Assembly (NCBI GenBank): GCA_021829055.1
Contig: JAJZCS010000046.1
Span: 1-10,745 of the forward strand
DNA from: Pseudomonadota bacterium
GTDB taxonomy: Bacteria > Pseudomonadota > Alphaproteobacteria > Acetobacterales > Acetobacteraceae
DNA length: 10,745 bases
Direction of reading: 5' to 3'
Shown here in pieces: positions 1-6,347 of the stretch. The notes below the pieces were generated by a model. It was not told the origin of the DNA, ran no database searches, and saw only the letters and a list, made by a program, of their open reading frames with translations. A program made the translations under genes and the position numbers. Each line of letters starts with the position of its first letter. Within the stretch, counting starts at the first letter, position 1.

Positions 1-515
1 GCACGCTGGTGGAGGCCACCATCATCGCCTCGGCCAGCAAGGATGACGACGAAGGCCGTTGGGTGAAGCACAAGGGGAAGCCCGCCATCCGCGGCTTCAA
101 GGCGCATATCGGTGCCGATGCAGGTACGGCGCTGGTCGAGAAGATCCCGGTGACGCCGGCCAACGTCAATGACGGCCGCGCCGGCGGTGCCGTGATCCCG
201 GATGATCCGGGCGAGGTCTTTGCCGACAGCGCCTGTCGCGGTACCCACTTCTCCATGGCGGTCCGTGCCAGGGGGCACGCCACGCGTGGTCGTGACGGGC
301 TTGTGGGGTCACGACGAACAGGCCTGCAGGCCTGGAACCAGCCCATCCATCACAGCCGCGGCCGGATTGAAAAGATCTTCGGCACCTGAAAGCGCAGCTG
401 CGGTCTCCGTCGAATGCGATGGCGCGGTCTCGCCAAAGCCACCGCCCAGGTTCACTTCACCGCCATCGCCTGCAATCCCAAACCTACCCTCAACATTCTC
501 GCCACAGCCGCATGA
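1..515 (+). pseudogene. IS5-family transposase, 3' part, decayed
   Basis: This is the C-terminal part of a DDE transposase of the IS5 family, cut by the window edge. The reading frame through VEATIIASASKDDDEG, FKAHIGADAG, VTPANVNDGRAGG, EVFADSA and LQAWNQPIH...GRIEKIFGT is the typical catalytic core, with the second acidic residue in FADSA and the third in RIEKIF. The copy is broken. Between about 262 and 325 the expected GGTPRVVVTGLWGHDE lies one frame over, and the original frame then resumes, so two indels compensate each other. TGA at 387-389 stands where the family has TGG (Trp of FGTWKR). Past it the same frame continues with KRSCGLRRMRWRGLAKA and ends LNILATAA at TGA 513-515, a normal family C terminus. 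The first acidic position is Glu (VEAT) where many relatives have Asp; I do not know whether that is natural for this subgroup. No intact product is expected. Confidence 0.85.
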
Positions 516-563
516 TGGCCTCCAACGCCTGACGGCCTGTTCAAAACAGGTCAGAAAAACCCC

Positions 564-588
564 AGCACTGCACAAACCTCGCAGTGCT
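564..588. repeat. Perfect 8-bp inverted repeat (stem-loop)
   Basis: AGCACTGC at 564-571 is matched exactly by its reverse complement GCAGTGCT at 581-588, with a 9-base loop. It sits just beyond the likely end of the left IS element. No T-run follows on either strand, so I do not call it a terminator. Confidence 0.5.
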
Positions 589-670
589 CGGAATCCTCAC
601 CCACCCGCACACAGGTCTCATGACTCACGCCCCACCTCCAGCAGAGCGCCACTATTGGAGCGTTCTATTA

Positions 671-708
671 TTATTTGGAATGGCATAACTCGGGTCTTGT
701 CCAAATAA
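671..708. repeat. Perfect 9-bp inverted repeat, 20-base spacer
   Basis: TTATTTGGA at 671-679 and TCCAAATAA at 700-708 are exact reverse complements. The repeat is AT-rich, lies 20 bases downstream of the acetyltransferase stop (minus strand), and could act as a transcription end or a protein-binding site. Nothing in the sequence decides between these. Confidence 0.45.
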
Positions 709-727
709 GCAATCCAAAAATCATCCA

Positions 728-1234
728 TCACACAGTGCGTGACTCCAGCTGACGCTGCATGATGACGACATCAAGCCAACGCTCAAATTTCCGCCCGACG
801 GAACGCAGAATCCCCACTCTTTGGAAGCCTAAGCTGGCATGGACACCGATCGAGCCGACGTTTTCGGAGTCGCCAATAACTGCAAGCATCTGAGTGAAGC
901 CAGCGCGCGCAGCTTCGTCAAGCAAACGTACCACAAGCGCCTTTCCGACCCCCTGGCCCCGTACGTCTTCGCGGACGTAAACACTATCCTCCGCCGCAAA
1001 CCGGTAAGCCGAGTGGTGGCGGTACTGGTCGAAATAAGCGAATCCAAGCACGCCAGATAAGTCACGCGCGACGATCCAAGCATGACCGGTGCTGGTTATA
1101 GTCTGATAGCGGCGCAGGATTTCCTCGACGGACGGCGGAACTTCCTCGAAAGTTCCGGTACCCTCCAAGACATGGTGAGCATAGATCGCCTGACAGGCAG
1201 CCAAGTCATCGTTCGTTGCAGCGGTAATATCCAT
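728..1234 (-). CDS. GNAT N-acetyltransferase, phosphinothricin/YncA type
   Basis: The predicted product is a 168-residue single-domain GNAT acetyltransferase that would move an acetyl group from acetyl-CoA to the amino group of a small substrate. The sequence resembles the phosphinothricin acetyltransferase / methionine sulfone acetyltransferase (PAT, Bar, YncA) family. It opens ITAATNDDLAACQAIYAHHV, has the EGTGTFEE segment at about 24-31, the acetyl-CoA motif region EDSVYVREDVRGQGVGKALV at 82-101 (pyrophosphate loop RGQGVG), and the C-terminal segment VHASLGFQRVG...GRKFERWLDV that is characteristic of this family. I chose ATG at 1232-1234 because GGAG lies 11 bases upstream and the family starts here. 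The frame is open upstream to 1399, but that extension of 55 residues has no family match. It lies 291 bases downstream of the efflux operon on the same strand, so it may be expressed separately. The actual substrate is unknown; resistance to phosphinothricin-like compounds is possible but not shown. Confidence 0.85.
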   Translation of the reverse strand: MDITAATNDDLAACQAIYAHHVLEGTGTFEEVPPSVEEILRRYQTITSTGHAWIVARDLSGVLGFAYFDQYRHHSAYRFAAEDSVYVREDVRGQGVGKALVVRLLDEAARAGFTQMLAVIGDSENVGSIGVHASLGFQRVGILRSVGRKFERWLDVVIMQRQLESRTV

Positions 1235-1525
1235 CGAAATCTCAGCTCCAGAGTGAATTTCGTTTAGATTGTGCCCTGTGGCCGCAGGAGGCAAGAGTGC
1301 GTTCGCGTCCATTAGCCTGACGGCATCGATTCTCAGAATCGCCACCCTCGGACAAATCCACAATGCAATAGCACTTGATCCATAATCTGTTGGGCACAAG
1401 ATGATGTAACCCTGATACGGCGCTGTGGGCGAACACGTATGATAAGAAATTTCACCAGCAGCGCCAGAAGATACCCAGTCGCAAGCGACGCTTCTCGCAT
1501 GAGAAGCTAAATATGAACGATCAGG
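1235..1525. other. Intergenic region between GNAT gene and maoC-like gene
   Basis: This 291-base stretch holds no gene I can recognise. It should carry the promoter of the acetyltransferase gene on the minus strand, but I see no strong -35/-10 pair. An inverted repeat GCTTCTC/GAGAAGC (1490-1507, loop GCAT) lies 18 bases after the maoC-like stop and might end the efflux operon transcript, although no T-run follows. A plus-strand open frame without a start codon (1405-1536, ending in TAG) encodes a basic stretch (YDKKFHQQRQKIPSRKRRF). It may be a remnant of some gene, unidentified. Confidence 0.4.
1490..1507 (-). terminator. Possible stem-loop at end of efflux operon
   Basis: GCTTCTC and GAGAAGC form a perfect 7-bp stem with a 4-base GCAT loop, 18 bases past the stop of the maoC-like gene. 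There is no run of T after it on the minus strand, so an intrinsic terminator is only a weak suggestion. Confidence 0.25.
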
Positions 1526-2041
1526 TCAAGCTGTAGTGCAAGCCCCTTTCAACCGGCAAGGAACCAGCGCACTGCTGATCATCGTCTGGACCGCTACCTC
1601 ATGCTGATTCACCGTTGTGCAACGCATCGTCAAGATACCAAACTCGGGTCTGGACTTGCTGAGCCGCTTCGAAAGCAGCTCAACTTGCACACGCAGCGTA
1701 TCACCTGGCCGGACCGGGCAGTGCCAATGGAGCGTTTCGATACCGAGCCCTAAGGTTCCCGGCGCAGGCCGGTAGTTGCCTCCAGTCACCAGAAGCCGCA
1801 TCGTCAGCGATGCAGTATGCCATCCGCTGGCAATAAGACCACCTGTGACTGATTGTGCTACCACTGGGTCCGTATGCATTGGCTGAGGGTCAAACTCAGC
1901 CGCAAAGCGGATGATGTCGGCTTCAGCGAGAGTCACGCTGCCGTGCAAGATTATGTTACCCAGCACAAAATCCTCAAAAAAAAGCACCGGCGGCTGAGCA
2001 GCGTCGGCGGTTCCGTACACCCCAGGATCAGAAACCTTCAT
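1526..2041 (-). CDS. MaoC-like hot-dog dehydratase
   Basis: The product is a 171-residue MaoC-type protein. Members of this hot-dog fold family hydrate or dehydrate acyl thioesters, for example (R)-specific enoyl-CoA hydratases. The hydratase motif is visible as RFAAEFDPQPMHTDP at 45-59. Asp51 and His56 have the five-residue spacing of the catalytic Asp-His pair of the family. The downstream GGLIASGWHT (67-76) and the strand segment LHWHCPVRPGDTLRVQVEL (104-122) are also typical. Its ATG overlaps the TGA of the transporter gene as ATGA (2038-2041), so translation is probably coupled to that of the efflux pump. A dehydratase is not a standard part of an EmrAB operon. It may act on the same compound that the pump exports or on a CoA derivative of it, but that is inference. 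No signal peptide or membrane segment is seen, so it should be cytosolic. Confidence 0.85.
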   Translation of the reverse strand: MKVSDPGVYGTADAAQPPVLFFEDFVLGNIILHGSVTLAEADIIRFAAEFDPQPMHTDPVVAQSVTGGLIASGWHTASLTMRLLVTGGNYRPAPGTLGLGIETLHWHCPVRPGDTLRVQVELLSKRLSKSRPEFGILTMRCTTVNQHEVAVQTMISSALVPCRLKGACTTA

Positions 2042-3618
2042 TCCAATGCTGCCATTTCAGCATTTTGAGTCGATGCGTGGTCGTACCGTGGCGGCCGACG
2101 CATCAGCAACAGACACAGTGCTGCCGGAATGGCGACAACCATCATGAACTTGAAGGTATCGACGTAAGCAATCACCTCAGCTTGCTGATCAATCATCGAG
2201 CTGAGCAATGCGGCACCATGATGTGTCATCGGGTCAAGATACCGCGTGATCGCGCCACCTGCCTGCAAAGTTCGGTCAAAAGGCGTAATGTTGCTGCTGA
2301 GCGATGCGTGCGCGACCTGCGACATCTGAACCTGAAATGCCTCTGTTATGGAAATACCGACCGCCATGCCGACGTTCCGCATGAGGCTGAGTAGCGAGGT
2401 GCCTTGCGTACGCAAGGCGGAATCGAGCGTGTAAAAAGCCACCACCTGTAAGGGAGTGAACACGAAGCCGAGGCCCGCACCCTGAACAATCATCGTTTCC
2501 ACCAAATAGGTTTGTGACGTTGACGGCAACCATTTCATCATCATCACAAACGATCCGACAAGTAACATAAAGCCAAGCAGCATGAGCCAACGCGGGTCGA
2601 TCCGGTTCGATAACCGACCAGCGACCATCATTGCGGCCATGGTCCCTAACCCCCGGGGCGCCATTACGAGGCCGGCCGCTTCCACAGGATAATTGCCGAG
2701 TTTTTCAAGGAACGGAGGCATCAAAGTTGCTGACGAAAGCAAAACGGACCCGACAGCAAACATCGTGATCAGGCTGGCGTTAAGGTTACGATCACCGAAG
2801 ACACCGCGTGGAATGAAAGGCTCTTCGGCGGTAAACATATGCACCACAAACATGTAGAGGCCGATCGCTGCGAGGATGCCGAAAGTCACGATTTCAGGCG
2901 AGGAAAACCAATCCTTTTCCTGGCCTCTATCCAGCATGATTTGCATCGAAGCTAAAAACAGCGAGAGGACAGCAAAACCGGTCCAGTCGAAGTTACTGCT
3001 GGCCGGCCGTCTTGCAGCACCTCGCGCAGGCATAAAAATAGCCAGAGCAAGTGTTGCCGCAATCCCGAACGGGAGATTCACAAAGAAGACGTATCGCCAA
3101 TCGTAGAAGTAGGTGAGATACCCCCCCAAAGTCGGGCCCAGGATCGGCCCGATCATGACACCAATGCCCCAGATAGCCATCGCCGACCCGCGTCTTTCAA
3201 CCGGATAAATATCGAGCATGGTGGACTGGCTGAGCGGCACCAGTGCAGCCCCGAAAACCCCTTGCATCAGGCGGTCGACAACCATCTCGGCAAGTGAGGT
3301 AGCGACCCCACACATCATTGAGGTTATCGTAAATCCGACAAGCGAGATCAGGAATACGTTCTTGCGGCCGAAACGGGCAGCAAGCCAGCCGACAGGAGCA
3401 GTCATGATCGCGGCAGCGATCACGTATGAGGTCAAGACCCATGTGATTTCATCATAGGATGCAGACAAGGTTCCCTGCATGTAAGGCAGCGACACATTCG
3501 CGATAGTAGCGTCCAGCGCCTGCATCAATGTACCGATCATGCATCCGACCGTAACGATGGCACGCGGCAGACCAACCACACGCATGACTTCTTCTCGCGG
3601 TGTCGTGTCGGCCGGCAT
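2038..3618 (-). CDS. DHA2 family (EmrB/QacA-type) MFS efflux transporter
   Basis: This inner-membrane drug/proton antiporter of the major facilitator superfamily has the 14-helix DHA2 layout. From the ATG at 3618 it is 526 residues long, normal for EmrB. Visible motifs are LDATIANVSLP in helix 1 (about 35-45, motif D1), GWLAARFGRKN between helices 2 and 3 (77-86, motif A), GPILGPTLGG in helix 5 (157-166, the antiporter motif C) and WRYVFFVNLPFG (174-185), all characteristic of EmrB-like pumps. It should pair with the HlyD protein encoded just upstream and export a toxic, probably hydrophobic or acidic, compound through an outer-membrane channel, for which no gene lies in this window. The frame also has a TTG at 3634-3636 overlapping the HlyD stop as TTGA. 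Neither start has a strong ribosome binding site; I prefer the ATG 15 bases after that stop, with reinitiation likely. Confidence 0.93.
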   Translation of the reverse strand: MPADTTPREEVMRVVGLPRAIVTVGCMIGTLMQALDATIANVSLPYMQGTLSASYDEITWVLTSYVIAAAIMTAPVGWLAARFGRKNVFLISLVGFTITSMMCGVATSLAEMVVDRLMQGVFGAALVPLSQSTMLDIYPVERRGSAMAIWGIGVMIGPILGPTLGGYLTYFYDWRYVFFVNLPFGIAATLALAIFMPARGAARRPASSNFDWTGFAVLSLFLASMQIMLDRGQEKDWFSSPEIVTFGILAAIGLYMFVVHMFTAEEPFIPRGVFGDRNLNASLITMFAVGSVLLSSATLMPPFLEKLGNYPVEAAGLVMAPRGLGTMAAMMVAGRLSNRIDPRWLMLLGFMLLVGSFVMMMKWLPSTSQTYLVETMIVQGAGLGFVFTPLQVVAFYTLDSALRTQGTSLLSLMRNVGMAVGISITEAFQVQMSQVAHASLSSNITPFDRTLQAGGAITRYLDPMTHHGAALLSSMIDQQAEVIAYVDTFKFMMVVAIPAALCLLLMRRPPRYDHASTQNAEMAALE

Positions 3619-3632
3619 TGGTGTCGCCGTAC

Positions 3633-4730
3633 TCAAAACAAGTTCATGAGCGAGCGGACGTGTCCTGTCTTGATGGTGATTTCAGCACTCATACCATCAC
3701 GCAGCACTAAGTGCTTTGGTCCTCCAGTAATGGCCACGCGCAACGGGATTCGCTGGACCACCTTCACCCAGTTGCCGGACGCATTTTGGGCCGGCAGGAT
3801 AGAAAAAGTCGAACCGCTAGCCGGGGAGATGCTGGACACTACACCGTGCCAAACTTGCCCAGGATAGGTATCAACATAGATGTTAACTTTATCACCCGGC
3901 CTTACCCATGTAAGCTCCGTCTCCTTTGGCTCGGATCTGACCCAAACATCTTTCTCGGATACCAAACCAAACGCGGCCGTTCCGGCCGGGAGATACATTC
4001 CGGGTTTCAATTTTTCTGTTTCCGTTACAACTCCAGAGAAAGGCGCACGAACAACAGAATTATGGTAATCCAGTTCAGCCCGTAAAAGCGCGGCATACGC
4101 AGCCTTGTATTGCGGCGTGTCTGTGACGGCGATGTGGGGATTACCGGAAAGCTTCGCCAGATCGACGCCAGATTGTGCCTGCATTGACTTGAGCGAGGCC
4201 TCGGCGCTGTCCAGCGTATATTTCGCGTTGTCGTAATCCGATCTCGTAACTCCACCACTCCGCACTAACGAGGCGTAGCGCCGATAACTCAACTTGTCAT
4301 TTTCTACAATCGCTTTCTGCATGGCGATTTTTGCCAAATCCGCCTCGTACGTATGGCGCGCAGCGCCAATCAGCTGGACTACTTCCAGAAGATTTGCTTT
4401 CGCTTGATCGATTGCAATTTTAAAGCGGGCTGGATCGAGCCGAAATAGCACCTGCCCCGCCTTCACACGCTCATGATCTCTAACATCGACGCTCTGTACC
4501 AAACCGGACACATCAGTCGATAGACCGACCGTGGCAGCATCAATGTAGGTATCGGTCACTGACACCGACCCTCCCGTGAATAACCAGTAAAGGAGGACGG
4601 TAAGCAGGATCAGAGCAACGCCGCCGATCATCAGGATCGGTCGCAGTAATCGTTTACTGGCCGATCTGGCAACTGCTGGAGTATCTGCCTCCCGACTAGC
4701 CGCGCTTGCAGTAGAACTTAGTGCTGGCAT
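3633..4730 (-). CDS. HlyD/EmrA-type membrane fusion protein
   Basis: This 365-residue periplasmic adaptor would link the MFS pump to an outer-membrane channel. The N-terminal 30 residues are cytosolic and basic near the membrane (ASKRLLRP), followed by one transmembrane helix at about 31-51. The first half of the lipoyl domain is TYIDAATVGLSTDVSGLVQSV...VKAGQVLFRLDP (61-100), then a helical hairpin of about 100 residues. The second lipoyl half is VVRAPFSGVVTETEKLKPGMYLPAG, followed by a beta-barrel domain with VWVRSEPKETELTWVRPGDKV and the EmrA-like tail GSTFSILPAQNASGNWVKVVQRIPLRV. That last segment is the hallmark that separates EmrA proteins from other HlyD relatives. The ATG (4728-4730) overlaps the marR stop by one base (TGATG), so the two are probably cotranslated. 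No outer-membrane factor gene of the TolC/OprM kind is present in the window. Confidence 0.93.
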   Translation of the reverse strand: MPALSSTASAASREADTPAVARSASKRLLRPILMIGGVALILLTVLLYWLFTGGSVSVTDTYIDAATVGLSTDVSGLVQSVDVRDHERVKAGQVLFRLDPARFKIAIDQAKANLLEVVQLIGAARHTYEADLAKIAMQKAIVENDKLSYRRYASLVRSGGVTRSDYDNAKYTLDSAEASLKSMQAQSGVDLAKLSGNPHIAVTDTPQYKAAYAALLRAELDYHNSVVRAPFSGVVTETEKLKPGMYLPAGTAAFGLVSEKDVWVRSEPKETELTWVRPGDKVNIYVDTYPGQVWHGVVSSISPASGSTFSILPAQNASGNWVKVVQRIPLRVAITGGPKHLVLRDGMSAEITIKTGHVRSLMNLF

Positions 4731-5296
4731 CAGGCAGTCTCCCGCGCGGTATTTTGATTCTCAATTTTGGTGATGTCGGGGTGGCAATCAGGCTCTCGTT
4801 CAGGGCGCACGGCATCGTGCCCGGCCCGCCCTGCAGCCGCAAGCGTGGCTTTGATCCGGGCAAGACCATCCAGCATCGTCTTCAGAGTCGATGGGGATAA
4901 GTCGCGTGTCACCAAGTCTGCGATCGCAGCACGCTCCGCTGTGACCACACCAACTATATTTTCAGCGTCGGACCGAAGATGCAGACGCCAGATGCGTCGA
5001 TCACCAGGGTCAGCCCGGCGTTCAACCAGGCCGCGGCTTTCCAGCCGGTCAGTCAATCGGGCCACGCTCATCGGTTCGACTTCTAGGATCTCCGCGAGAT
5101 CTTTCTGGGACAACCCTGGATAACGAGCAAGCTTCAATAGCATGACCCATTGCGCTCGGGTCATGCCATGCTGACGAGCGCGACGATCAGTTTCAATCCG
5201 GGTTAAGCGAGCGACGTCGTGAAGCAACAACAGCAGATCTTCATCCAACAAACCGGAACGCGGCCTCGCAGTACGATGAATGTGCGGCGATGTCAT
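4730..5296 (-). CDS. MarR-family transcriptional regulator
   Basis: The product is a 188-residue winged helix-turn-helix protein of the MarR family, first gene of the efflux operon and its probable repressor. The DNA-binding domain runs from about 47 to 115: GMTRAQWVMLLKLARYPGLSQKDLAEILEVEPMSVARLTDRLESRGLV gives the helix-turn-helix with recognition helix EPMSVARLTDRLE, and ERRADPGDRRIWRLHL is the wing, with the DxRxxxxxLT-like pattern of the family. Helices before and after form the dimer interface. The last 30 residues (HDAVRPEREPDCHPD...) extend beyond a usual MarR and look disordered. I chose ATG at 5294-5296 over a GTG at 5333-5335 because a palindrome and a candidate -10 lie directly upstream of and across it. 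Neither start has a clear ribosome binding site; a leaderless transcript is possible. MarR proteins of such operons usually bind phenolic or other ligands and release DNA. Confidence 0.92.
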   Translation of the reverse strand: MTSPHIHRTARPRSGLLDEDLLLLLHDVARLTRIETDRRARQHGMTRAQWVMLLKLARYPGLSQKDLAEILEVEPMSVARLTDRLESRGLVERRADPGDRRIWRLHLRSDAENIVGVVTAERAAIADLVTRDLSPSTLKTMLDGLARIKATLAAAGRAGHDAVRPEREPDCHPDITKIENQNTARETA

Positions 5297-5325
5297 AGCA
5301 TCGTATATAATAAGCGATGATATGA
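5293..5325. promoter_or_regulatory. Candidate MarR operator (33-bp interrupted palindrome)
   Basis: TCATAGCATCG (5293-5303) and CGATGATATGA (5315-5325) are reverse complements at 10 of 11 positions, separated by an 11-base AT-only-but-one centre. The half-site centres are 22 bases apart, two helical turns, which suits a dimer or a pair of dimers on one DNA face. The palindrome covers the likely marR start and the AT-rich region that would carry its -10. This is where a self-regulating MarR repressor would be expected to bind. The symmetry is seen in the sequence; binding is inferred. Confidence 0.6.
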
Positions 5326-5335
5326 TTAAGCGCAC

Positions 5336-5579
5336 GTGCCCGAGTTCTGCATTTACCGCATTGGTCTGGCGCGTAATGCGTTCTTGTGATGGTGCCCAAC
5401 GCCCTTAAGTACCCCGATGGGTCGATCATAATCATCGGATATCGAGACCGTCGACGAAGTTTCCTTCCCCTCCCGGCTTCACCCCTGCGCGGTGCAGGAG
5501 CGGGAACGGCTTTCCGGCACTTTTTGTCGGGCCTACAGCCCGTCGGCAGTATTTAACGGATGATCTTTAATCAGCTTTA
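5336..5579. other. Intergenic region between marR and the IS element
   Basis: No gene is recognised in these 244 bases. The left part should hold upstream promoter elements for marR and includes the operator-like site at 5423-5437. The right part (about 5450-5560) is GC-rich with short possible stems such as CGGGC/GCCCG (loop CTACA, about 5529-5543), but I can match it to no known RNA family. The TA target duplicated by the IS insertion ends this stretch at 5578-5579. Confidence 0.4.
5423..5437. promoter_or_regulatory. Second operator-like site upstream of marR
   Basis: CGATCATAATCATCG is a 15-base near-palindrome (only the centre base and one pair break symmetry). Read on the minus strand it gives CGATGATTATGA, which is the operator half-site CGATGATATGA with one added base. 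It lies about 100 bases upstream of the main palindrome, so it could be an auxiliary site for the same regulator. Confidence 0.35.
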
Positions 5580-5589
5580 GGATCTGTGG

Positions 5590-5979
5590 TCAATTAAGCC
5601 AAATGACGCTGGCGGTCAGGTGGATGCCTGCGAGGAAGTTTCTGGCGGTTTTGCCGTAGCGGGTTGCGATGGCGCGGAACTGCTTGAGTTTGGCGAAAAA
5701 GTTCTCGATCAGGTGTCGTGCTTTGTAGATGTCGCGGTCGTAGTTTCGGGCAACTTTGCGGTTTGCCTTGGGCGGGATCACGACGGCTTTGTTTTTGTCT
5801 GAAAGCAGTGTGATGACGCGCTCATCGGCGTCGAATGCCTTGTCGGCGATCAGCAAATCGGCCTCCATGCCGGGCAATAGGTGATCGGCGCCAATCAGAT
5901 CATGGACTTGGCCACCGCTCAGGACAAACGCAGTCGGATTTCCCAATGCGTCGACCAGAGCGTGAATTTTGGTGCTCAA
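5590..5979 (-). CDS. IS427-type transposase orfB (C-terminal half)
   Basis: This frame carries the C-terminal catalytic half of the IS transposase: LSTKIHALVDALGNPTAFVLSGGQVHD, the second catalytic Asp in DLLIADKAFDADE, and the third acidic residue in KARHLIENFFAKLKQFRAIATRYGKT, the usual Y/R-E-K signature. The frame is intact to TGA at 5590-5592, which lies inside the terminal repeat. A TTG at 5977-5979 is the first possible start in the frame, but the protein is normally made as an OrfA-OrfB fusion by -1 frameshifting at the A_AAA_AAG site (6018-6024). After the slip the joined sequence reads AQKKAGEDQAIGRSRGGLSTKIHA, a perfect family match. Because orfA is broken, functional expression is doubtful. 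Confidence 0.85.
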   Translation of the reverse strand: MSTKIHALVDALGNPTAFVLSGGQVHDLIGADHLLPGMEADLLIADKAFDADERVITLLSDKNKAVVIPPKANRKVARNYDRDIYKARHLIENFFAKLKQFRAIATRYGKTARNFLAGIHLTASVIWLN

Positions 5980-6345
5980 TCCGCCACGGGACCGCCCGAT
6001 GGCCTGGTCTTCGCCGGCTTTTTTTGCGCGCCGGCACTATGCTGATGGGCGCGCACGATGGTGCTGTCTATCATCGCATATTCATTGTCAGCATCGGCAG
6101 CCAAATAGGCAAAACCCTTTCCCACACGCCACTTTTGGCCCAACGACTGAACCTCTTATGGACGTTGATCGGAGCGCCAAACCGCTCAGGTAAATCCCGC
6201 CAGGGAATGCCCGCACGATACCAATACAGCACGGCGTCAACGAAAAGCTTTTGTCTTTCGCAGTCACACCGACGTCGCCGTCTTTTCCAGGCAAAAGATG
6301 CGAAATCCGCTCCCATTGGTCCGCACGCAGCCCATAGCGTCCCAT
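5976..6345 (-). pseudogene. IS427-type transposase orfA, two frame breaks
   Basis: This is the N-terminal half of the IS transposase. The frame begins MGRYGLRADQWERISHLLPGKDGDVGVTAKD from ATG 6343-6345 (a TTG at 6346-6348 is also possible). It continues one frame over as KLFVDAVLYWYRAGIPWRDLPERFGAPINVHKRFSRWAKSGVWERV, and then in the third frame as FAYLAADADNEYAMIDSTIVRAHQHSAGAQKK. Both breaks look like loss of one base in or beside a run of four: near 6241-6256 (AAAA/TTTT around AAGCTT) and at TTTT on the minus strand (6111-6114). The first catalytic Asp is in MIDSTIVRAH. The last frame runs to TGA at 5976-5978. A ribosome binding sequence AAAGG lies 7 bases before the ATG, inside a palindrome. 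As sequenced, orfA cannot give a full product. Confidence 0.8.
6018..6024 (-). promoter_or_regulatory. -1 programmed frameshift heptamer A_AAA_AAG
   Basis: On the minus strand the orfA codons CAA-AAA-AAG place the classical bacterial slippery heptamer A AAA AAG exactly in phase at 6018-6024. A one-base backward slip here moves the ribosome from the orfA frame into the orfB frame and joins the first catalytic Asp to the other two. Programmed -1 frameshifting is established for elements of this group. Confidence 0.75.
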
Positions 6346-6347
6346 CA

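Larger units (their letters stand above)
516..727. other. Non-coding stretch after the IS5 relic
   Basis: This 212-base gap separates the transposase relic from the acetyltransferase gene. I see no convincing gene in it. It holds three inverted repeats: CCTGTT/AACAGG at 536-550, AGCACTGC/GCAGTGCT at 564-588 and TTATTTGGA/TCCAAATAA at 671-708. The end of the left IS element probably lies near 554-563 (CAGAAAAACCCC), about 40 bases past the transposase stop, as is usual for the family. The other end of that element is outside the window, so this cannot be confirmed by pairing the ends. Confidence 0.5.

Noticed and set aside
202..708. 168-residue plus-strand open frame over the left transposase relic
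   Set aside because: It contains a short in-family piece (GGTPRVVVTGLWGHDE) only because the relic is frameshifted; the rest is not protein-like and no ribosome binding site is seen.
1235..1399. N-terminal extension of the GNAT protein by 55 residues
   Set aside because: The GNAT family starts at the inner ATG, which has GGAG upstream; the extension has no domain character.
5306..5311. Perfect TATAAT on the plus strand inside the palindrome, as a divergent promoter
   Set aside because: There is no -35 at the right distance and no plus-strand gene follows, so the match is probably due to the AT-rich operator centre.
5241..5435. 64-residue minus-strand frame across the marR promoter
   Set aside because: It overlaps marR in another frame, resembles nothing and sits on the operator region.
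5450..5560. Possible riboswitch or structured RNA in GC-rich sequence near the IS
   Set aside because: There are only short stems and none of the conserved cores I know; it is not supported.
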